Shown here: piece by piece, positions 26,450-35,443 of the stretch
Layout of the letters: each line of letters opens with the position of its first letter
How positions within the stretch are numbered: the first letter of the stretch is position 1
Notes under the pieces: model-generated
The model's database searches: none
What the model was told of the DNA's origin: nothing
Seen by the model: only the letters and a program-made list of their open reading frames with translations
Position numbers and translations under genes: made by a program
Assembly: GCA_965208815.1 (NCBI GenBank)
Contig: OZ242357.1
Location: 1,116,001-1,180,000, forward strand
Direction of reading: 5' to 3'
DNA: 64,000 nt
Source: Bin55 sp009840545
GTDB lineage: Bacteria > Pseudomonadota > Gammaproteobacteria > Pseudomonadales > Azotimanducaceae

Positions 26450-27227
26450 ATCGTTGAAAAGAAACACAAAAGTGAGGCCGCGACGGAGGTGTAAACTCGT
26501 TGCTCTTTTCCTACTTCTAACATCGTCCGTCACGGCCTCCACTACGGATCTTGTCTGGGACAAGACTCCAATCCCTCTCGATCTCGAGGTTGGAGAGGAA
26601 CGCATCGTCCACTTTGCGGAGCCGATGTCCGTGGGTCTTCCCGCTAATCTGCGTTCCATCGTTCGAGTTCAGTCGATTGGGAACTCGGTCTATTTCTTGG
26701 CAACCGAGACGTTTGAACGCCAACGAGTTCTCATGCGGTCCACGACCGATGGATCGATCGTCGTGTTTGATCTTGCGGCCGGCACTGAACCTGCCGTATC
26801 CAAGAACGTCTACGTCCGCTCGGCTCAGAGTTCATCGGATACTCGAGCGGCGACTAGAGGTCTCAACTATGCGGTTCTTACACGCTTTGCGGCTCAGTTT
26901 GCCTACTCACCCGCACGGCTCGTTCGGGCACCTAAAGGTGTGCTTCCCGTGCCCATTCCAAAGTCTTCAAGAGGACTTGTGCGTGGTCTGAATGTAAGAA
27001 CGGAACCTTACGCAGCCTGGAAGACGAACTCGGGGCTGTATCTCACCGCAATCAAACTTACGAATACCAGTAATGAACCTGTGGAATTCCATCCGCGTGT
27101 ACTTCGAGGAAGATGGCTGACCGCGACCTTTCATCACTATCGGCTCTTGCCCAAGGACTCTGGAGCGGATCAAACCTTGGTGTACCTCATTTCTAGGTAC
27201 CCCTTCAAGCAAGCGCTAGAGCAGTAG
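26442..27227 (+). CDS. DUF3438-family ICE protein, TraK/VirB9-like (TIGR03749)
   Basis: A 261-residue secreted protein. The ATG at 26442 overlaps the stop of the previous gene and has GAAGAAGG upstream; the longer frame from 26352 would read far into the previous gene. A signal peptide spans about residues 1-31. Beta-rich segments follow (LDLEVGEERIVHF, MSVGLPANL, and the C-terminal YLTAIKLTN). This is the TIGR03749/DUF3438 pattern, the counterpart of TraK/VirB9 in the outer core of the pore. Confidence 0.85.
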   Translation: MNKSLKRNTKVRPRRRCKLVALFLLLTSSVTASTTDLVWDKTPIPLDLEVGEERIVHFAEPMSVGLPANLRSIVRVQSIGNSVYFLATETFERQRVLMRSTTDGSIVVFDLAAGTEPAVSKNVYVRSAQSSSDTRAATRGLNYAVLTRFAAQFAYSPARLVRAPKGVLPVPIPKSSRGLVRGLNVRTEPYAAWKTNSGLYLTAIKLTNTSNEPVEFHPRVLRGRWLTATFHHYRLLPKDSGADQTLVYLISRYPFKQALEQ

Positions 27228-27229
27228 AA

Positions 27230-28528
27230 ATGCCTTGGAATATCAATAACAAGCTCTTGCCAATTGTTGCTGTGGTCACGCTGCTCGTGCTCTTCTTAGT
27301 CTTCATGAATTCGTGTGGATCTGGTGATAGAGCTCCCGCACTACTGGAAGCAGTACCTACATCTCCAAATCCTGATGCTGACTCGCCTGCGGACACCATC
27401 AAAACGCTCACGGCCAATGTAAGCGAGTTGATTTCCGAAGTGGACGCTTTGCGTAGGGACAACGCCGACTTGCATGAAGCCAGAGGAGAGATGGAAACTG
27501 TTCTTTCGAACCGAATCGCATCAAAGATCTCGGAGTATCACCAAAGCCAAAGTGGAGCAGGGCAGCGAGCCGAAACCGAACTCCGAGAATTATTTGACGA
27601 GATTGACGCTTTGACGGATCAGATTGAGGACCTTCGAAGCGATGGAGGCCAGTTCCGCGTTCCGATTGGATCGGGGTTTGGTGGACAATCTCAGGATGTG
27701 ATTGGTATGGCTTCGACTCCTTTTGTATGGATTGATCCGATTGACTCGGTACGACAAGTCGGAGAGTTTGGAGAGGTGGATAGAGCGGCTGTGGTGCGAC
27801 CCGTCTACACGATACCTCGGAATGCAACACTGGTCGGTTCTACGGCCATGACGGCACTCATTGGCCGGGTTCCGTTTCGAGGTCAAGTACGTGATCCCAT
27901 GCCCTTCAAGGTCTTGACCGGCTTTGACAATCTCGCGGCGAACGGACTGTCCATCGACGGTTTGGAAGGAATGGTTTGGAGCGGATACGCAGTCGGCGAC
28001 TGGACTTTGGGTTGCATATCCGGAAAGCTCGAATCAGTCACGTTTGTGTTTGACGACGGCACCATTCGAACGGTAGGGAGCAGTGGAGACGGAGGCTCGT
28101 CCTCCGGCTCTTCAATTGGCTGGATTTCCGACGAACACGGTGTTCCATGCATTGCAGGACAGCGCAAAAGCAATGCCATGACCTTTCTTGCTCAGCAAGC
28201 TGCGCTCACGGCCACTCAAGCTGCTGCGGATGCAGCGGCTTCACTGGAGACTACTCAAGTGATGAACGCCCTCGGAAATATTTCCTCGCTAATCTCCGGC
28301 GACACAGGCAAGTACATACTGGGACAAACCGCGGCAGGAGGGGCACAATCGACAGCTTCCTGGCTTGCTCAGCGAGCCAGCCAAGACATCGACGCAATCT
28401 ATGTAGAAGCAGGAAAACGAGTAGCTATACACATTGATAGTGAAATTCGCATTGACTACGAGAAAGGAGGAAGAAAACTCAATCATGAACAGACTATTGG
28501 TTCATTTGTTGTGCCTGATCTTGATTAG
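27230..28528 (+). CDS. ICE pore protein, TraB/VirB10-like (TIGR03752)
   Basis: A 432-residue protein with one N-terminal membrane helix (about 8-27), then a coiled coil (about 58-125) and a beta-rich periplasmic domain with PVYTIPRNATLVGSTAMTAL and the glycine/serine-rich GSSGDGGSSSGSS loop. This is the TIGR03752 family. By analogy with VirB10/TraB it spans the periplasm and links the inner and outer parts of the pore. The ATG lies two bases after the preceding stop. The last part overlaps the start region of the lipoprotein gene. Confidence 0.87.
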   Translation: MPWNINNKLLPIVAVVTLLVLFLVFMNSCGSGDRAPALLEAVPTSPNPDADSPADTIKTLTANVSELISEVDALRRDNADLHEARGEMETVLSNRIASKISEYHQSQSGAGQRAETELRELFDEIDALTDQIEDLRSDGGQFRVPIGSGFGGQSQDVIGMASTPFVWIDPIDSVRQVGEFGEVDRAAVVRPVYTIPRNATLVGSTAMTALIGRVPFRGQVRDPMPFKVLTGFDNLAANGLSIDGLEGMVWSGYAVGDWTLGCISGKLESVTFVFDDGTIRTVGSSGDGGSSSGSSIGWISDEHGVPCIAGQRKSNAMTFLAQQAALTATQAAADAAASLETTQVMNALGNISSLISGDTGKYILGQTAAGGAQSTASWLAQRASQDIDAIYVEAGKRVAIHIDSEIRIDYEKGGRKLNHEQTIGSFVVPDLD

Positions 28529-28877
28529 CAGCCTTTCGGGTTGTATGACGACCCGCAGCGTCGAATCTCCCAAGGGGTCTCGAACCATGCAAGAGATCTA
28601 CGAGAGCCACTTTGAAAGTGATACTACATCTCGTGGCGACAAGAGTAATTTGGAGGATTTTGACGACGAGTCGGAATTTTCCGCTGAACTAATTTCCGAG
28701 ATCGAAACTACCTTTCCCGTCCTCGACAATCCTATGCTCATCATGTATGTCTTTCCACACGTAGCCACTGAGAGTCGAATTCCAGTACCAGGCTATTGGA
28801 CAGCAATCCCAATGTATGAGCGAAACGAGTTTGCGGAACCCGGAGAACAAGACTCCAAGAAGAGTGCAGGGCACTGA
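28485..28877 (+). CDS. ICE transfer lipoprotein (TIGR03751)
   Basis: A 130-residue lipoprotein. The signal peptide ends in the lipobox LSGC with the acylated cysteine at residue 20. The diagnostic segment LIMYVFPHVATESRIPVPGY, close to the C-terminus, identifies TIGR03751. By position it corresponds to the TraV/VirB7-like lipoprotein of the outer core. The ATG at 28485 is chosen because it starts a clean signal peptide; it lies inside the end of the previous gene. Its stop TGA is shared with a CTG codon that probably starts the ATPase. Confidence 0.85.
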   Translation: MNRLLVHLLCLILISSLSGCMTTRSVESPKGSRTMQEIYESHFESDTTSRGDKSNLEDFDDESEFSAELISEIETTFPVLDNPMLIMYVFPHVATESRIPVPGYWTAIPMYERNEFAEPGEQDSKKSAGH

Positions 28878-31609
28878 ACCTTCTCAAGCTGTTCACTGTC
28901 GGCGGCGGATCGAACAGCGCTAAAGCTCAGTCTGACAAGAAGAGCAAACCACCTCCTGAACCCGCAATACGACAATCTGATGTAAGACGGCAATACGAGA
29001 GATCTCCTTCTTTCACCGACTTGCTGCCGTGGGTGGAGTACCTTCCGGACTCGAAGAGTTTCCTGCTGGAAGACGGACAGAGTTTAGGTGCTGTTCTCGA
29101 ACTTCAGCCGGTAGGGACCGAAGCACGCGATGAAAAGTTCATGGCGAACTTGCGGGATGCGATCCAAGTCGCTTTGACAGACTCAATACCGGAGCATGAG
29201 ACCTCTCCGTGGGTGCTTCAACTCTTTGTGCAGGACCAGCATGATCTAAGTGAGTTGGATCGAAAACTGGGAGAGTACGGTACTCCGAAAGCACTCGGCA
29301 GCGCTTACAACCGATTCTTTCAGAACGAGTTTTCCCAGCACATCAAGCGAATTACCGCTCCTGGAGGAATGTACGAAGACAAGGCCGTCACAGGAGCTCG
29401 ATGGCGGGGGCAGATTCGAAGCGTGAGGGCAATTCTCTATCAAAGGTGGAGTCCTCAGGATCACAAGAAAGGAAAGCTCGACGACGCTGAGCAAACTCTC
29501 GAAGACACCCTATCTAGATTCTCAGCCGCACTTGCGGTTACTGGAGTCACTTATCGTCGTGGCACCCACGAGGAGTTCTATCGATGGCTTTTTCCTTGGT
29601 TCAATCCAAAGCCTGACACAGGATTGGATTCACTAGGCACACTCGAGAAACTAGGGATCACGGGCAATCCGGAGGAATTGCCGTTTGGCCATGACTTTTC
29701 TGAGAGCTTAGTGCTCTCTGTTCCCAATTCCGTCGCAAAGGTAGGAGTGTGGTGGTTCGACGGATTGCCGCACACGTTTGTGTCCATGCAGACACTCAGG
29801 CAAATTCCTCCAATTGGCGGATTGACGGCCGAACGCACCAGCGGCAACAACACGTTCGCATTGTTTGACCAATTCCCCGAACACACGATCATGTCCATGA
29901 CCATAACGGTCAAGTCACAGACTTCCGTACGCAATCATGTTGGTCGAATTCGTCGAGCTGCAGTGGGGGATACCGCTGATGCGGAACTCACTCGCGAGGA
30001 TGCCGATGCCGTTGAAAGACAGATTGCTCGTGGAAACAAACTGTACCCAATGTCACTGGGTTTCTACGTGAGAGGTGAGGATCTCGCTGACCTGAACAAG
30101 AATGTGACAGCCATTCACGCTGTGCTCTTGTCAAACGGAATTCAATCAATCGCTCGAGAGAGCGATCTCTTTCCACTGGACAGCTATATACGCAATCTTC
30201 CGATGGCTTACGACCCGCATTTGGACACCATTCGAAGACGGTCAAGACTGGTTTTCTCCAAACACGCGGCAAACTTGCTTCCAGTTTATGGTCGCAATAG
30301 AGGAACTGGTCACAGTGGCTTGGTTTTCTTCAATCGTGGAGCGGAACCTATCGATTTCGACCCATTGCATCCCGATGATCGAAAGAAAAACGCCCACATG
30401 CTGATTCTTGGTCCTACAGGCGCAGGAAAATCTGCTTTATTGGTTTATCTACTTCAACAAATGGTTGCTCGACACAGACCGCGCGTTTTTGTTATCGAAG
30501 CAGGAGGTTCTTTTACCTTGCTGGGTCAGCACTTTGCTGCACATGGTCTGAATGTAAATCAAGTTACGCTCAGTGCTGATTCCGATGTATCGCTCCCGCC
30601 TTTCTCGGATGCGGTAAGTCTGCTCGAAGAAAACGGAGCTGTAACCGCAAATGAGGATGGTTCCGAGGACACCGCACGGGATCGATTGGGAGAGATGGAG
30701 ATTGTGGCGCGAGTCATGATTACGGGCGGAGACTCGAACGAAGATGATCGGGTTTCCCGGTCCGACCGATTGCTCATCCGAAACAGCATTCTCGAAGCAG
30801 CCAGAAAGGTAAGAGACGAGAACACGGGCGATGTATTGATCGACGACGTCGTAGAGGCATTACGGGTCTATGCACGATCTAGCGACGTTGCGGAGACCCG
30901 ACGTGTTAGAGCCGGGGAAATGGCTGACTCAATGGCCTTGTTTTGTTCAGGAGTCGCTGGGCGATTGTTCAATCGTCCAGGAACTCCATGGCCCGATGTA
31001 GACGTGACGATCTTGGAAATGGGACTGCTTGCGCGGGAGGGATACGAAGACCAGCTAACCGTCGCTTACCTGTCCATGATGAGTCACATCAACGACTTGG
31101 TTGAGAAAAACCAGCACTCGGATCGTCCCACGCTGGTCGTCACAGACGAAGGGCACTTGATAACTACGCATCCGCTGTTGGCCAACTACGTTGTAAAGAT
31201 AACCAAGATGTGGCGCAAACTTGGTGCGTGGTTCTGGATAGCGACACAGAATCTCGGTGACTTTCCGGATGCCAGCCGACGCATGCTCAATATGATGGAG
31301 TGGTGGTTGTGTCTTGTCATGCCCAAGGAAGAAATCGACCAGATCTCGAGATTTCGGGACCTCTCTGACGACCAGCGGCTGCTCTTGTTGTCTGCCAGAA
31401 AGGAACCCGGTAAGTACGTTGAGGGCGTGGTTCTCTCCGACAAGATCGAAACTCTCTTCAGAAACGTCCCGCCAGCATTGTCTTTAGCCCTAGCGATGAG
31501 CGAAAAGCACGAGAAAGCTCAACGCCGAAAGATCATGGACGAATTGGGATGTTCTGAAGTAGAAGCGGCATATGAAGTAGCCAAACAGATCACCCAGGGA
31601 TCCTCCTAG
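28874..31609 (+). CDS. ICE conjugative ATPase, TraC/VirB4-like (TIGR03744)
   Basis: A protein of about 911 residues if translation begins at CTG 28874, within a CTGA overlap with the preceding stop; the first standard start in frame is TTG 29021. The upstream part (NLLKLFTV..., then SFTDLLPWVEYLP) fits the known N-terminus of TIGR03744, so the early start is favoured. Walker A is GPTGAGKSAL near residue 515, Walker B is TLVVTDEGHLI near 755, and QNLGDF follows. This ATPase powers pilus building and transfer at the inner membrane. The usual following genes (TIGR03757, TraU, TIGR03755, TraG) are absent. Confidence 0.9.
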   Translation: MNLLKLFTVGGGSNSAKAQSDKKSKPPPEPAIRQSDVRRQYERSPSFTDLLPWVEYLPDSKSFLLEDGQSLGAVLELQPVGTEARDEKFMANLRDAIQVALTDSIPEHETSPWVLQLFVQDQHDLSELDRKLGEYGTPKALGSAYNRFFQNEFSQHIKRITAPGGMYEDKAVTGARWRGQIRSVRAILYQRWSPQDHKKGKLDDAEQTLEDTLSRFSAALAVTGVTYRRGTHEEFYRWLFPWFNPKPDTGLDSLGTLEKLGITGNPEELPFGHDFSESLVLSVPNSVAKVGVWWFDGLPHTFVSMQTLRQIPPIGGLTAERTSGNNTFALFDQFPEHTIMSMTITVKSQTSVRNHVGRIRRAAVGDTADAELTREDADAVERQIARGNKLYPMSLGFYVRGEDLADLNKNVTAIHAVLLSNGIQSIARESDLFPLDSYIRNLPMAYDPHLDTIRRRSRLVFSKHAANLLPVYGRNRGTGHSGLVFFNRGAEPIDFDPLHPDDRKKNAHMLILGPTGAGKSALLVYLLQQMVARHRPRVFVIEAGGSFTLLGQHFAAHGLNVNQVTLSADSDVSLPPFSDAVSLLEENGAVTANEDGSEDTARDRLGEMEIVARVMITGGDSNEDDRVSRSDRLLIRNSILEAARKVRDENTGDVLIDDVVEALRVYARSSDVAETRRVRAGEMADSMALFCSGVAGRLFNRPGTPWPDVDVTILEMGLLAREGYEDQLTVAYLSMMSHINDLVEKNQHSDRPTLVVTDEGHLITTHPLLANYVVKITKMWRKLGAWFWIATQNLGDFPDASRRMLNMMEWWLCLVMPKEEIDQISRFRDLSDDQRLLLLSARKEPGKYVEGVVLSDKIETLFRNVPPALSLALAMSEKHEKAQRRKIMDELGCSEVEAAYEVAKQITQGSS

Positions 31610-31853
31610 CGGTGAGTCTCAGTTCCAATGGATTTGGCAATTAAGAGTTTAGACGCCCGCCTAGCGAGAAATCTATGCTGGCTCCGAGTTGAGCTCAACC
31701 GGATACTCTAGTTCGCCAAAGCGCACTCGGTCTACTTGACGCTATGGTCACTCATGCATTACGCTATGAAGTTAAAGGTACGTTGTGTCTCTCTAGTGTG
31801 GAGCCAATGATCGGCTGTAGGCTCGAAGAGCACAAATCATGGAGGTTGCCTAA

Positions 31854-33800
31854 TTGAAAAAGCTAATGGGCTTTGTGGGATTTTTGCTGGTTGCCGCACT
31901 GTTTGCGGGATGCAGCACGGGACCCTCGAAGCAATACACGATCACTGGAGAGTACATTTCCGTTGAACCAGATCCTGCATTCGTAGCCCCGGAACCGGAA
32001 CCGGCAGAAGTAGCCGATGACGAATCTTCTTCAGACGATCAAGAAAGCGTCGCGACTGAAGGAGATGCTGAACAAGCCGATGAAGAACTGGCTATGGACC
32101 TTTCCATGGCAAAGGTTGTGGTCACACAAGAGGTCACCACTGACGATGGAGAATCCGAAGCGAAAGAGATTGCCTCAGGCAGTTTTTCGGACGGTCAATT
32201 CGTCTTGAATGGTGAAATTGAAGAACCAACGGAAGTAGAGCTCTCGGTTGAGATTGGAGAAGATGATCCGTTGACAACGAAGGCCATGTTAGGACCGGGT
32301 GCCGAAGTTTCATTCGCATTAATTAAATACCAGGACGCGCGCTCGCCGCGACTGAGCCTTTATGGCGAGTCACGGAGAGCAATGGATCCCGGCAAGAAAT
32401 ATTCGATTTCTGGTGATCTCAGTGCGATCGACGCAGACTTGAGCACGGCAGTTGTCTCAGTAAGCGGGCCGACTTGGGACGAGGAAGGCAAAGAGGTATA
32501 CACGACCTTTGGTTCCACGATGCTTAGAGACGGCAAATTCTCAATTGAAGCAGATGTCGACGAACCAGTAGTTGTCGGAATTAGCTTGAATGCTGGTTCT
32601 ACCTACTATTCGGGTCAAGCCGTAGTTGAACCAAAAACCGAATTTACCGTATCTCCCTATGGTTCCAGCACAACGTTGCTGGTGACTTCTGGGACCGGGC
32701 TTCACGCAGAGCTAATCGAGAGTTGGCAAAGTGCAGAATACTTGGAAGCTATGGAAGCCTACTCATTGGCAAGTGCCGCCTATCGAGCAGAAATGGATGC
32801 TGCACGAGAAGCCGCTCGGTCGGGTGAGAGCGATGAAGCCAACGACGCAGAAGAAGCTGTAGAGACATCAACAGACGAAGCTGAGGCTGAGGAGGCTACG
32901 ATCTTAGCTCTTGCTGATGGCATTCCACAGGTCGAAGAGTGCGAGCACGTAGATCTTAGCGACGTAAAGCCGGGGATTATGGATGGTCCCGCGATTGAGC
33001 CATCTCCTGCTAGAAAGGAACTGGACGATCGTTGGGAGACGATGTCCAAAATTCGAGACAGCGCTCTGGAAGGTATTGCAGAAAGTGCAACTGATCCATT
33101 CGTTGCCCTCATAGCATTGGAATTGGGCGCGTTCGGCTACTTTTCCGACAATCGAGATCAGGCAATTCGCATCTACGACCAGTTAGCGCCGAAGCTTGAT
33201 GAGGATATTGTTGCGAGACGGCTCACTCCTGAACGAGAACGGCTCGTTGCAGCCATTGAGATCGAAGACAACGACAAGGGGCTAGTTCCCGGTCAGAAAG
33301 CTCCCGAGTTCACACTTCCCGATTTGAGCGGAGTTGATGTTGCACTCTATGATGTAGTTGCAGATCGAGACTTGGTACTCGTAGATTTTTGGGCGTCCTG
33401 GTGTGGACCTTGCATTGCGACTTTCCCGCATCTAAAGAAGTTCTACTCCGCGTTCAACGACGACGGTTTCGAAATCATAGCCATTTCCATTGACAGCACA
33501 CACGAAGCGTGGGCCGATGCGTCAGAAGAGCACGAGCTTCCGTGGATGAATCTTGGAGAAATCGTCGAATCGAACGGCGAAATCGCCAATGCCTATGGAG
33601 TTCAGTTCATACCCAAGGGCTACTTGCTCGACACCAAGGGGTGTGTCATTCAAAAGGACCTGCAATATGAGAATCTGCAACAGGTCCTAGTAGCTCGTTA
33701 CGGCGATGATCCGTTACTTCACGAGTCAGAAGATGGAGCGGAATCAAGTCCTACCGATCCAGATAGTGATGATGATGTAGGCGGAGAAAAGTCGATCTAA
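31854..33800 (+). CDS. TlpA-type thioredoxin lipoprotein with DUF4369-like repeats
   Basis: A 648-residue lipoprotein starting at TTG, with lipobox LFAGC (cysteine near residue 20). Two tandem beta domains of the DUF4369 type follow (SGSFSDGQFVLNGEI and STMLRDGKFSIEADV mark equivalent positions), then an acidic linker and a helical segment, and a C-terminal TlpA/AhpC-like domain with active site WCGPC near residues 515-519. It should act as a periplasmic thiol-disulfide exchanger. It ends in an acidic tail. A paralogue with the same layout lies at 56347-58062. A terminator follows at 33816. Confidence 0.85.
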   Translation: MKKLMGFVGFLLVAALFAGCSTGPSKQYTITGEYISVEPDPAFVAPEPEPAEVADDESSSDDQESVATEGDAEQADEELAMDLSMAKVVVTQEVTTDDGESEAKEIASGSFSDGQFVLNGEIEEPTEVELSVEIGEDDPLTTKAMLGPGAEVSFALIKYQDARSPRLSLYGESRRAMDPGKKYSISGDLSAIDADLSTAVVSVSGPTWDEEGKEVYTTFGSTMLRDGKFSIEADVDEPVVVGISLNAGSTYYSGQAVVEPKTEFTVSPYGSSTTLLVTSGTGLHAELIESWQSAEYLEAMEAYSLASAAYRAEMDAAREAARSGESDEANDAEEAVETSTDEAEAEEATILALADGIPQVEECEHVDLSDVKPGIMDGPAIEPSPARKELDDRWETMSKIRDSALEGIAESATDPFVALIALELGAFGYFSDNRDQAIRIYDQLAPKLDEDIVARRLTPERERLVAAIEIEDNDKGLVPGQKAPEFTLPDLSGVDVALYDVVADRDLVLVDFWASWCGPCIATFPHLKKFYSAFNDDGFEIIAISIDSTHEAWADASEEHELPWMNLGEIVESNGEIANAYGVQFIPKGYLLDTKGCVIQKDLQYENLQQVLVARYGDDPLLHESEDGAESSPTDPDSDDDVGGEKSI

Positions 33801-33815
33801 AACACAATTTTGCTC

Positions 33816-33868
33816 GGGCATGTTCGGGCTCCACGCTTCTTGCGATGAGGTCGGGCATGCCCTTTTTT
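33816..33868 (+). terminator. Rho-independent terminator
   Basis: GGGCATG (33816-33822) pairs with CATGCCC (33856-33862) and is followed at once by six T. It ends transcription of the TlpA-type gene. The loop is long (33 bases), but the T-run is clear. Confidence 0.65.
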
Positions 33869-34304
33869 CTCACTTACGAGTACACCTATACGTGCCGTTC
33901 TTCACGCGACACGTCGTAAAGCTACCGATCTAGTTCTCTTCCCTTGGAATGCGTTGCTTTTGAACCTTGGGAACACGCCGTCCGAGGACGCCATGATCGA
34001 ATCCAGAAAGTCAAACTTCCAAGAAAATTCCTAAGGAAATGAGATCTACTCCGGAGAGTTCTCCAGATTCACACGAGGTTGAGCAACAGTTCTTCATTCG
34101 TCTGGGATTCTGAAGCAAACTCGTGGAAAGATCTAGGTTGGAGCTTGATCGTACCGTGTTTCTGTGTTCGGAGCGTTCATTAGTACTCTGAATTGATCAA
34201 ACGTACGAACTTATGGCACGCTGCTTGGTAGTGTCGCTATCATGCGCCTGAAGAAACTCAGTTTAGGGGGGTAGGCGGAAGATAAGCAACTCTTCCTCAC
34301 TGTC
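33869..34304. other. Gene-free stretch
   Basis: About 430 bases without a credible frame or repeat. The end should hold the promoter of the VOC gene; GGGGGG at 34265-34270 is far from its start, and no clear ribosome-binding site is seen close to the ATG. Confidence 0.4.
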
Positions 34305-34667
34305 ATGACTACAGAAACAAGACTTGCCGGCATCACTCTGCCTTCCAAGAATCTAGAAAAATCTCTCGAGTTCTATCGAGATGTAGTGCAGTTTCAAGAG
34401 TATGTTGTTCAAGAGAATGCGGCTTTTCTTACGACAGGTAGTGCGCCTTTAGCCATCTATCGAGCTGGAAACGATTCTGAAATGGATGCATCAGGTCGTG
34501 GACTAATTATCAATGTGATCGTCGATGATCTAAGCGAACTCAAGAGCCGACTCTCAGCATTTGGAACCGACCCGATCAGAGAGTGGAAAGAGGGCGACGA
34601 GATTCACGTATTGGTTGCAGATCCCGATAGCAATCGGGTCGAATTCGAGTGTCATTCGGCAAACTAG
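34305..34667 (+). CDS. Glyoxalase/VOC superfamily protein
   Basis: A 120-residue single-chain VOC (vicinal oxygen chelate) protein: LAGITLPSKNLEKSLEFYRDVV at the start of the first beta-alpha-beta module and HVLVADPDSNRVEFECH at the end of the second. Family members act as metal-dependent dioxygenases, isomerases, resistance proteins or simple binding proteins. The C-terminal glutamate metal ligand (VEFE) is visible, but the first ligand position is not a histidine here (TLP in the place of the usual DHxxL), so catalysis is uncertain. Neighbours: a TetR regulator and a Rieske dioxygenase. Confidence 0.8.
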   Translation: MTTETRLAGITLPSKNLEKSLEFYRDVVQFQEYVVQENAAFLTTGSAPLAIYRAGNDSEMDASGRGLIINVIVDDLSELKSRLSAFGTDPIREWKEGDEIHVLVADPDSNRVEFECHSAN

Positions 34668-34784
34668 AAGAGCCTACAAGGATCACTTAGATTCTTGATG
34701 ACTTAGCCGGGTAAATTCTTGCTCTAAACGCGGTTCAGAGTGTTGGGGTCGTGTTTTGGGAGAAGTAGCTCTTGATAAGAGACG

Positions 34785-35348
34785 CTACGAAAGACCGTTC
34801 AATAGCGTTCGTAGAGCCAAATTGGCTGCTTCGTCAGGTGTCAGTTCCGAATTCCAGACAGCAGTCCATGCGGTCCAAATGACCTGATCGACTTGCGCGA
34901 CTGCCCATGAGGTCGGTACGTCCTTTGCAATTGCTTGCTCAGTCTTGAGTTGCTCGATCAGTGCTGTAGTCCAGTTCAGCTGCTCTTCGTAGTCCGACTG
35001 CAAGTCTTCGCCTTCCATCCTTTCGAACGACAGGAACGCATAGCGATCACCGAGAGGGATCGCGCTTTTGAGCATGGCGTGTAGCCTTTTCACCGCAGGT
35101 TGGTCGGGTATATCAGTGGCGCGGACTGCGGCGTTCATTTCCTCCATGCATCGAGCACTCAAAGTCTGGATAAGATCGTCCTTGTCCTGGAAGTGACGAT
35201 GTAGAGTCGCTCTTCCGACTCCAGCAGCTTTCGCTATGTCAGTCATTGTGACGCCAGAATCTGCATTGAACAGTCGAATGGCAGCATCGAGAATTGCCTC
35301 AAGCGTCCGTGGCCGAATTGCGTGTCGAGACTCTTTACTCATTTCCAA
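34785..35348 (-). CDS. TetR-family transcriptional regulator
   Basis: A 187-residue protein with an N-terminal TetR helix-turn-helix (VTMTDIAKAAGVGRATLHRHF, residues about 34-54, typical spacing) and a helical ligand-binding part. It is divergent from the Rieske dioxygenase gene, and a near-palindrome in the shared promoter (35389-35412) is the obvious candidate site. It probably represses the dioxygenase/membrane-protein pair until a small ligand, perhaps the dioxygenase substrate, binds. Confidence 0.9.
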   Translation of the reverse strand: MEMSKESRHAIRPRTLEAILDAAIRLFNADSGVTMTDIAKAAGVGRATLHRHFQDKDDLIQTLSARCMEEMNAAVRATDIPDQPAVKRLHAMLKSAIPLGDRYAFLSFERMEGEDLQSDYEEQLNWTTALIEQLKTEQAIAKDVPTSWAVAQVDQVIWTAWTAVWNSELTPDEAANLALRTLLNGLS

Positions 35349-35388
35349 CTACAAGACCAACTGTTTTTCGAATGATTATTGTGACAGA

Positions 35389-35412
35389 ATATGAGACAAC
35401 AATGTATCATAT
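35389..35412. promoter_or_regulatory. Candidate TetR operator
   Basis: ATATGAGAC, a six-base spacer, then GTATCATAT: an inverted repeat with 8 of 9 matches in the divergent promoter between the TetR gene (start 35348) and the dioxygenase gene (start 35444). Size and position suit a TetR dimer site. Confidence 0.5.
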
Positions 35413-35443
35413 TAGCATTTGCTGCTAAAAGGAGCCCTAAATC

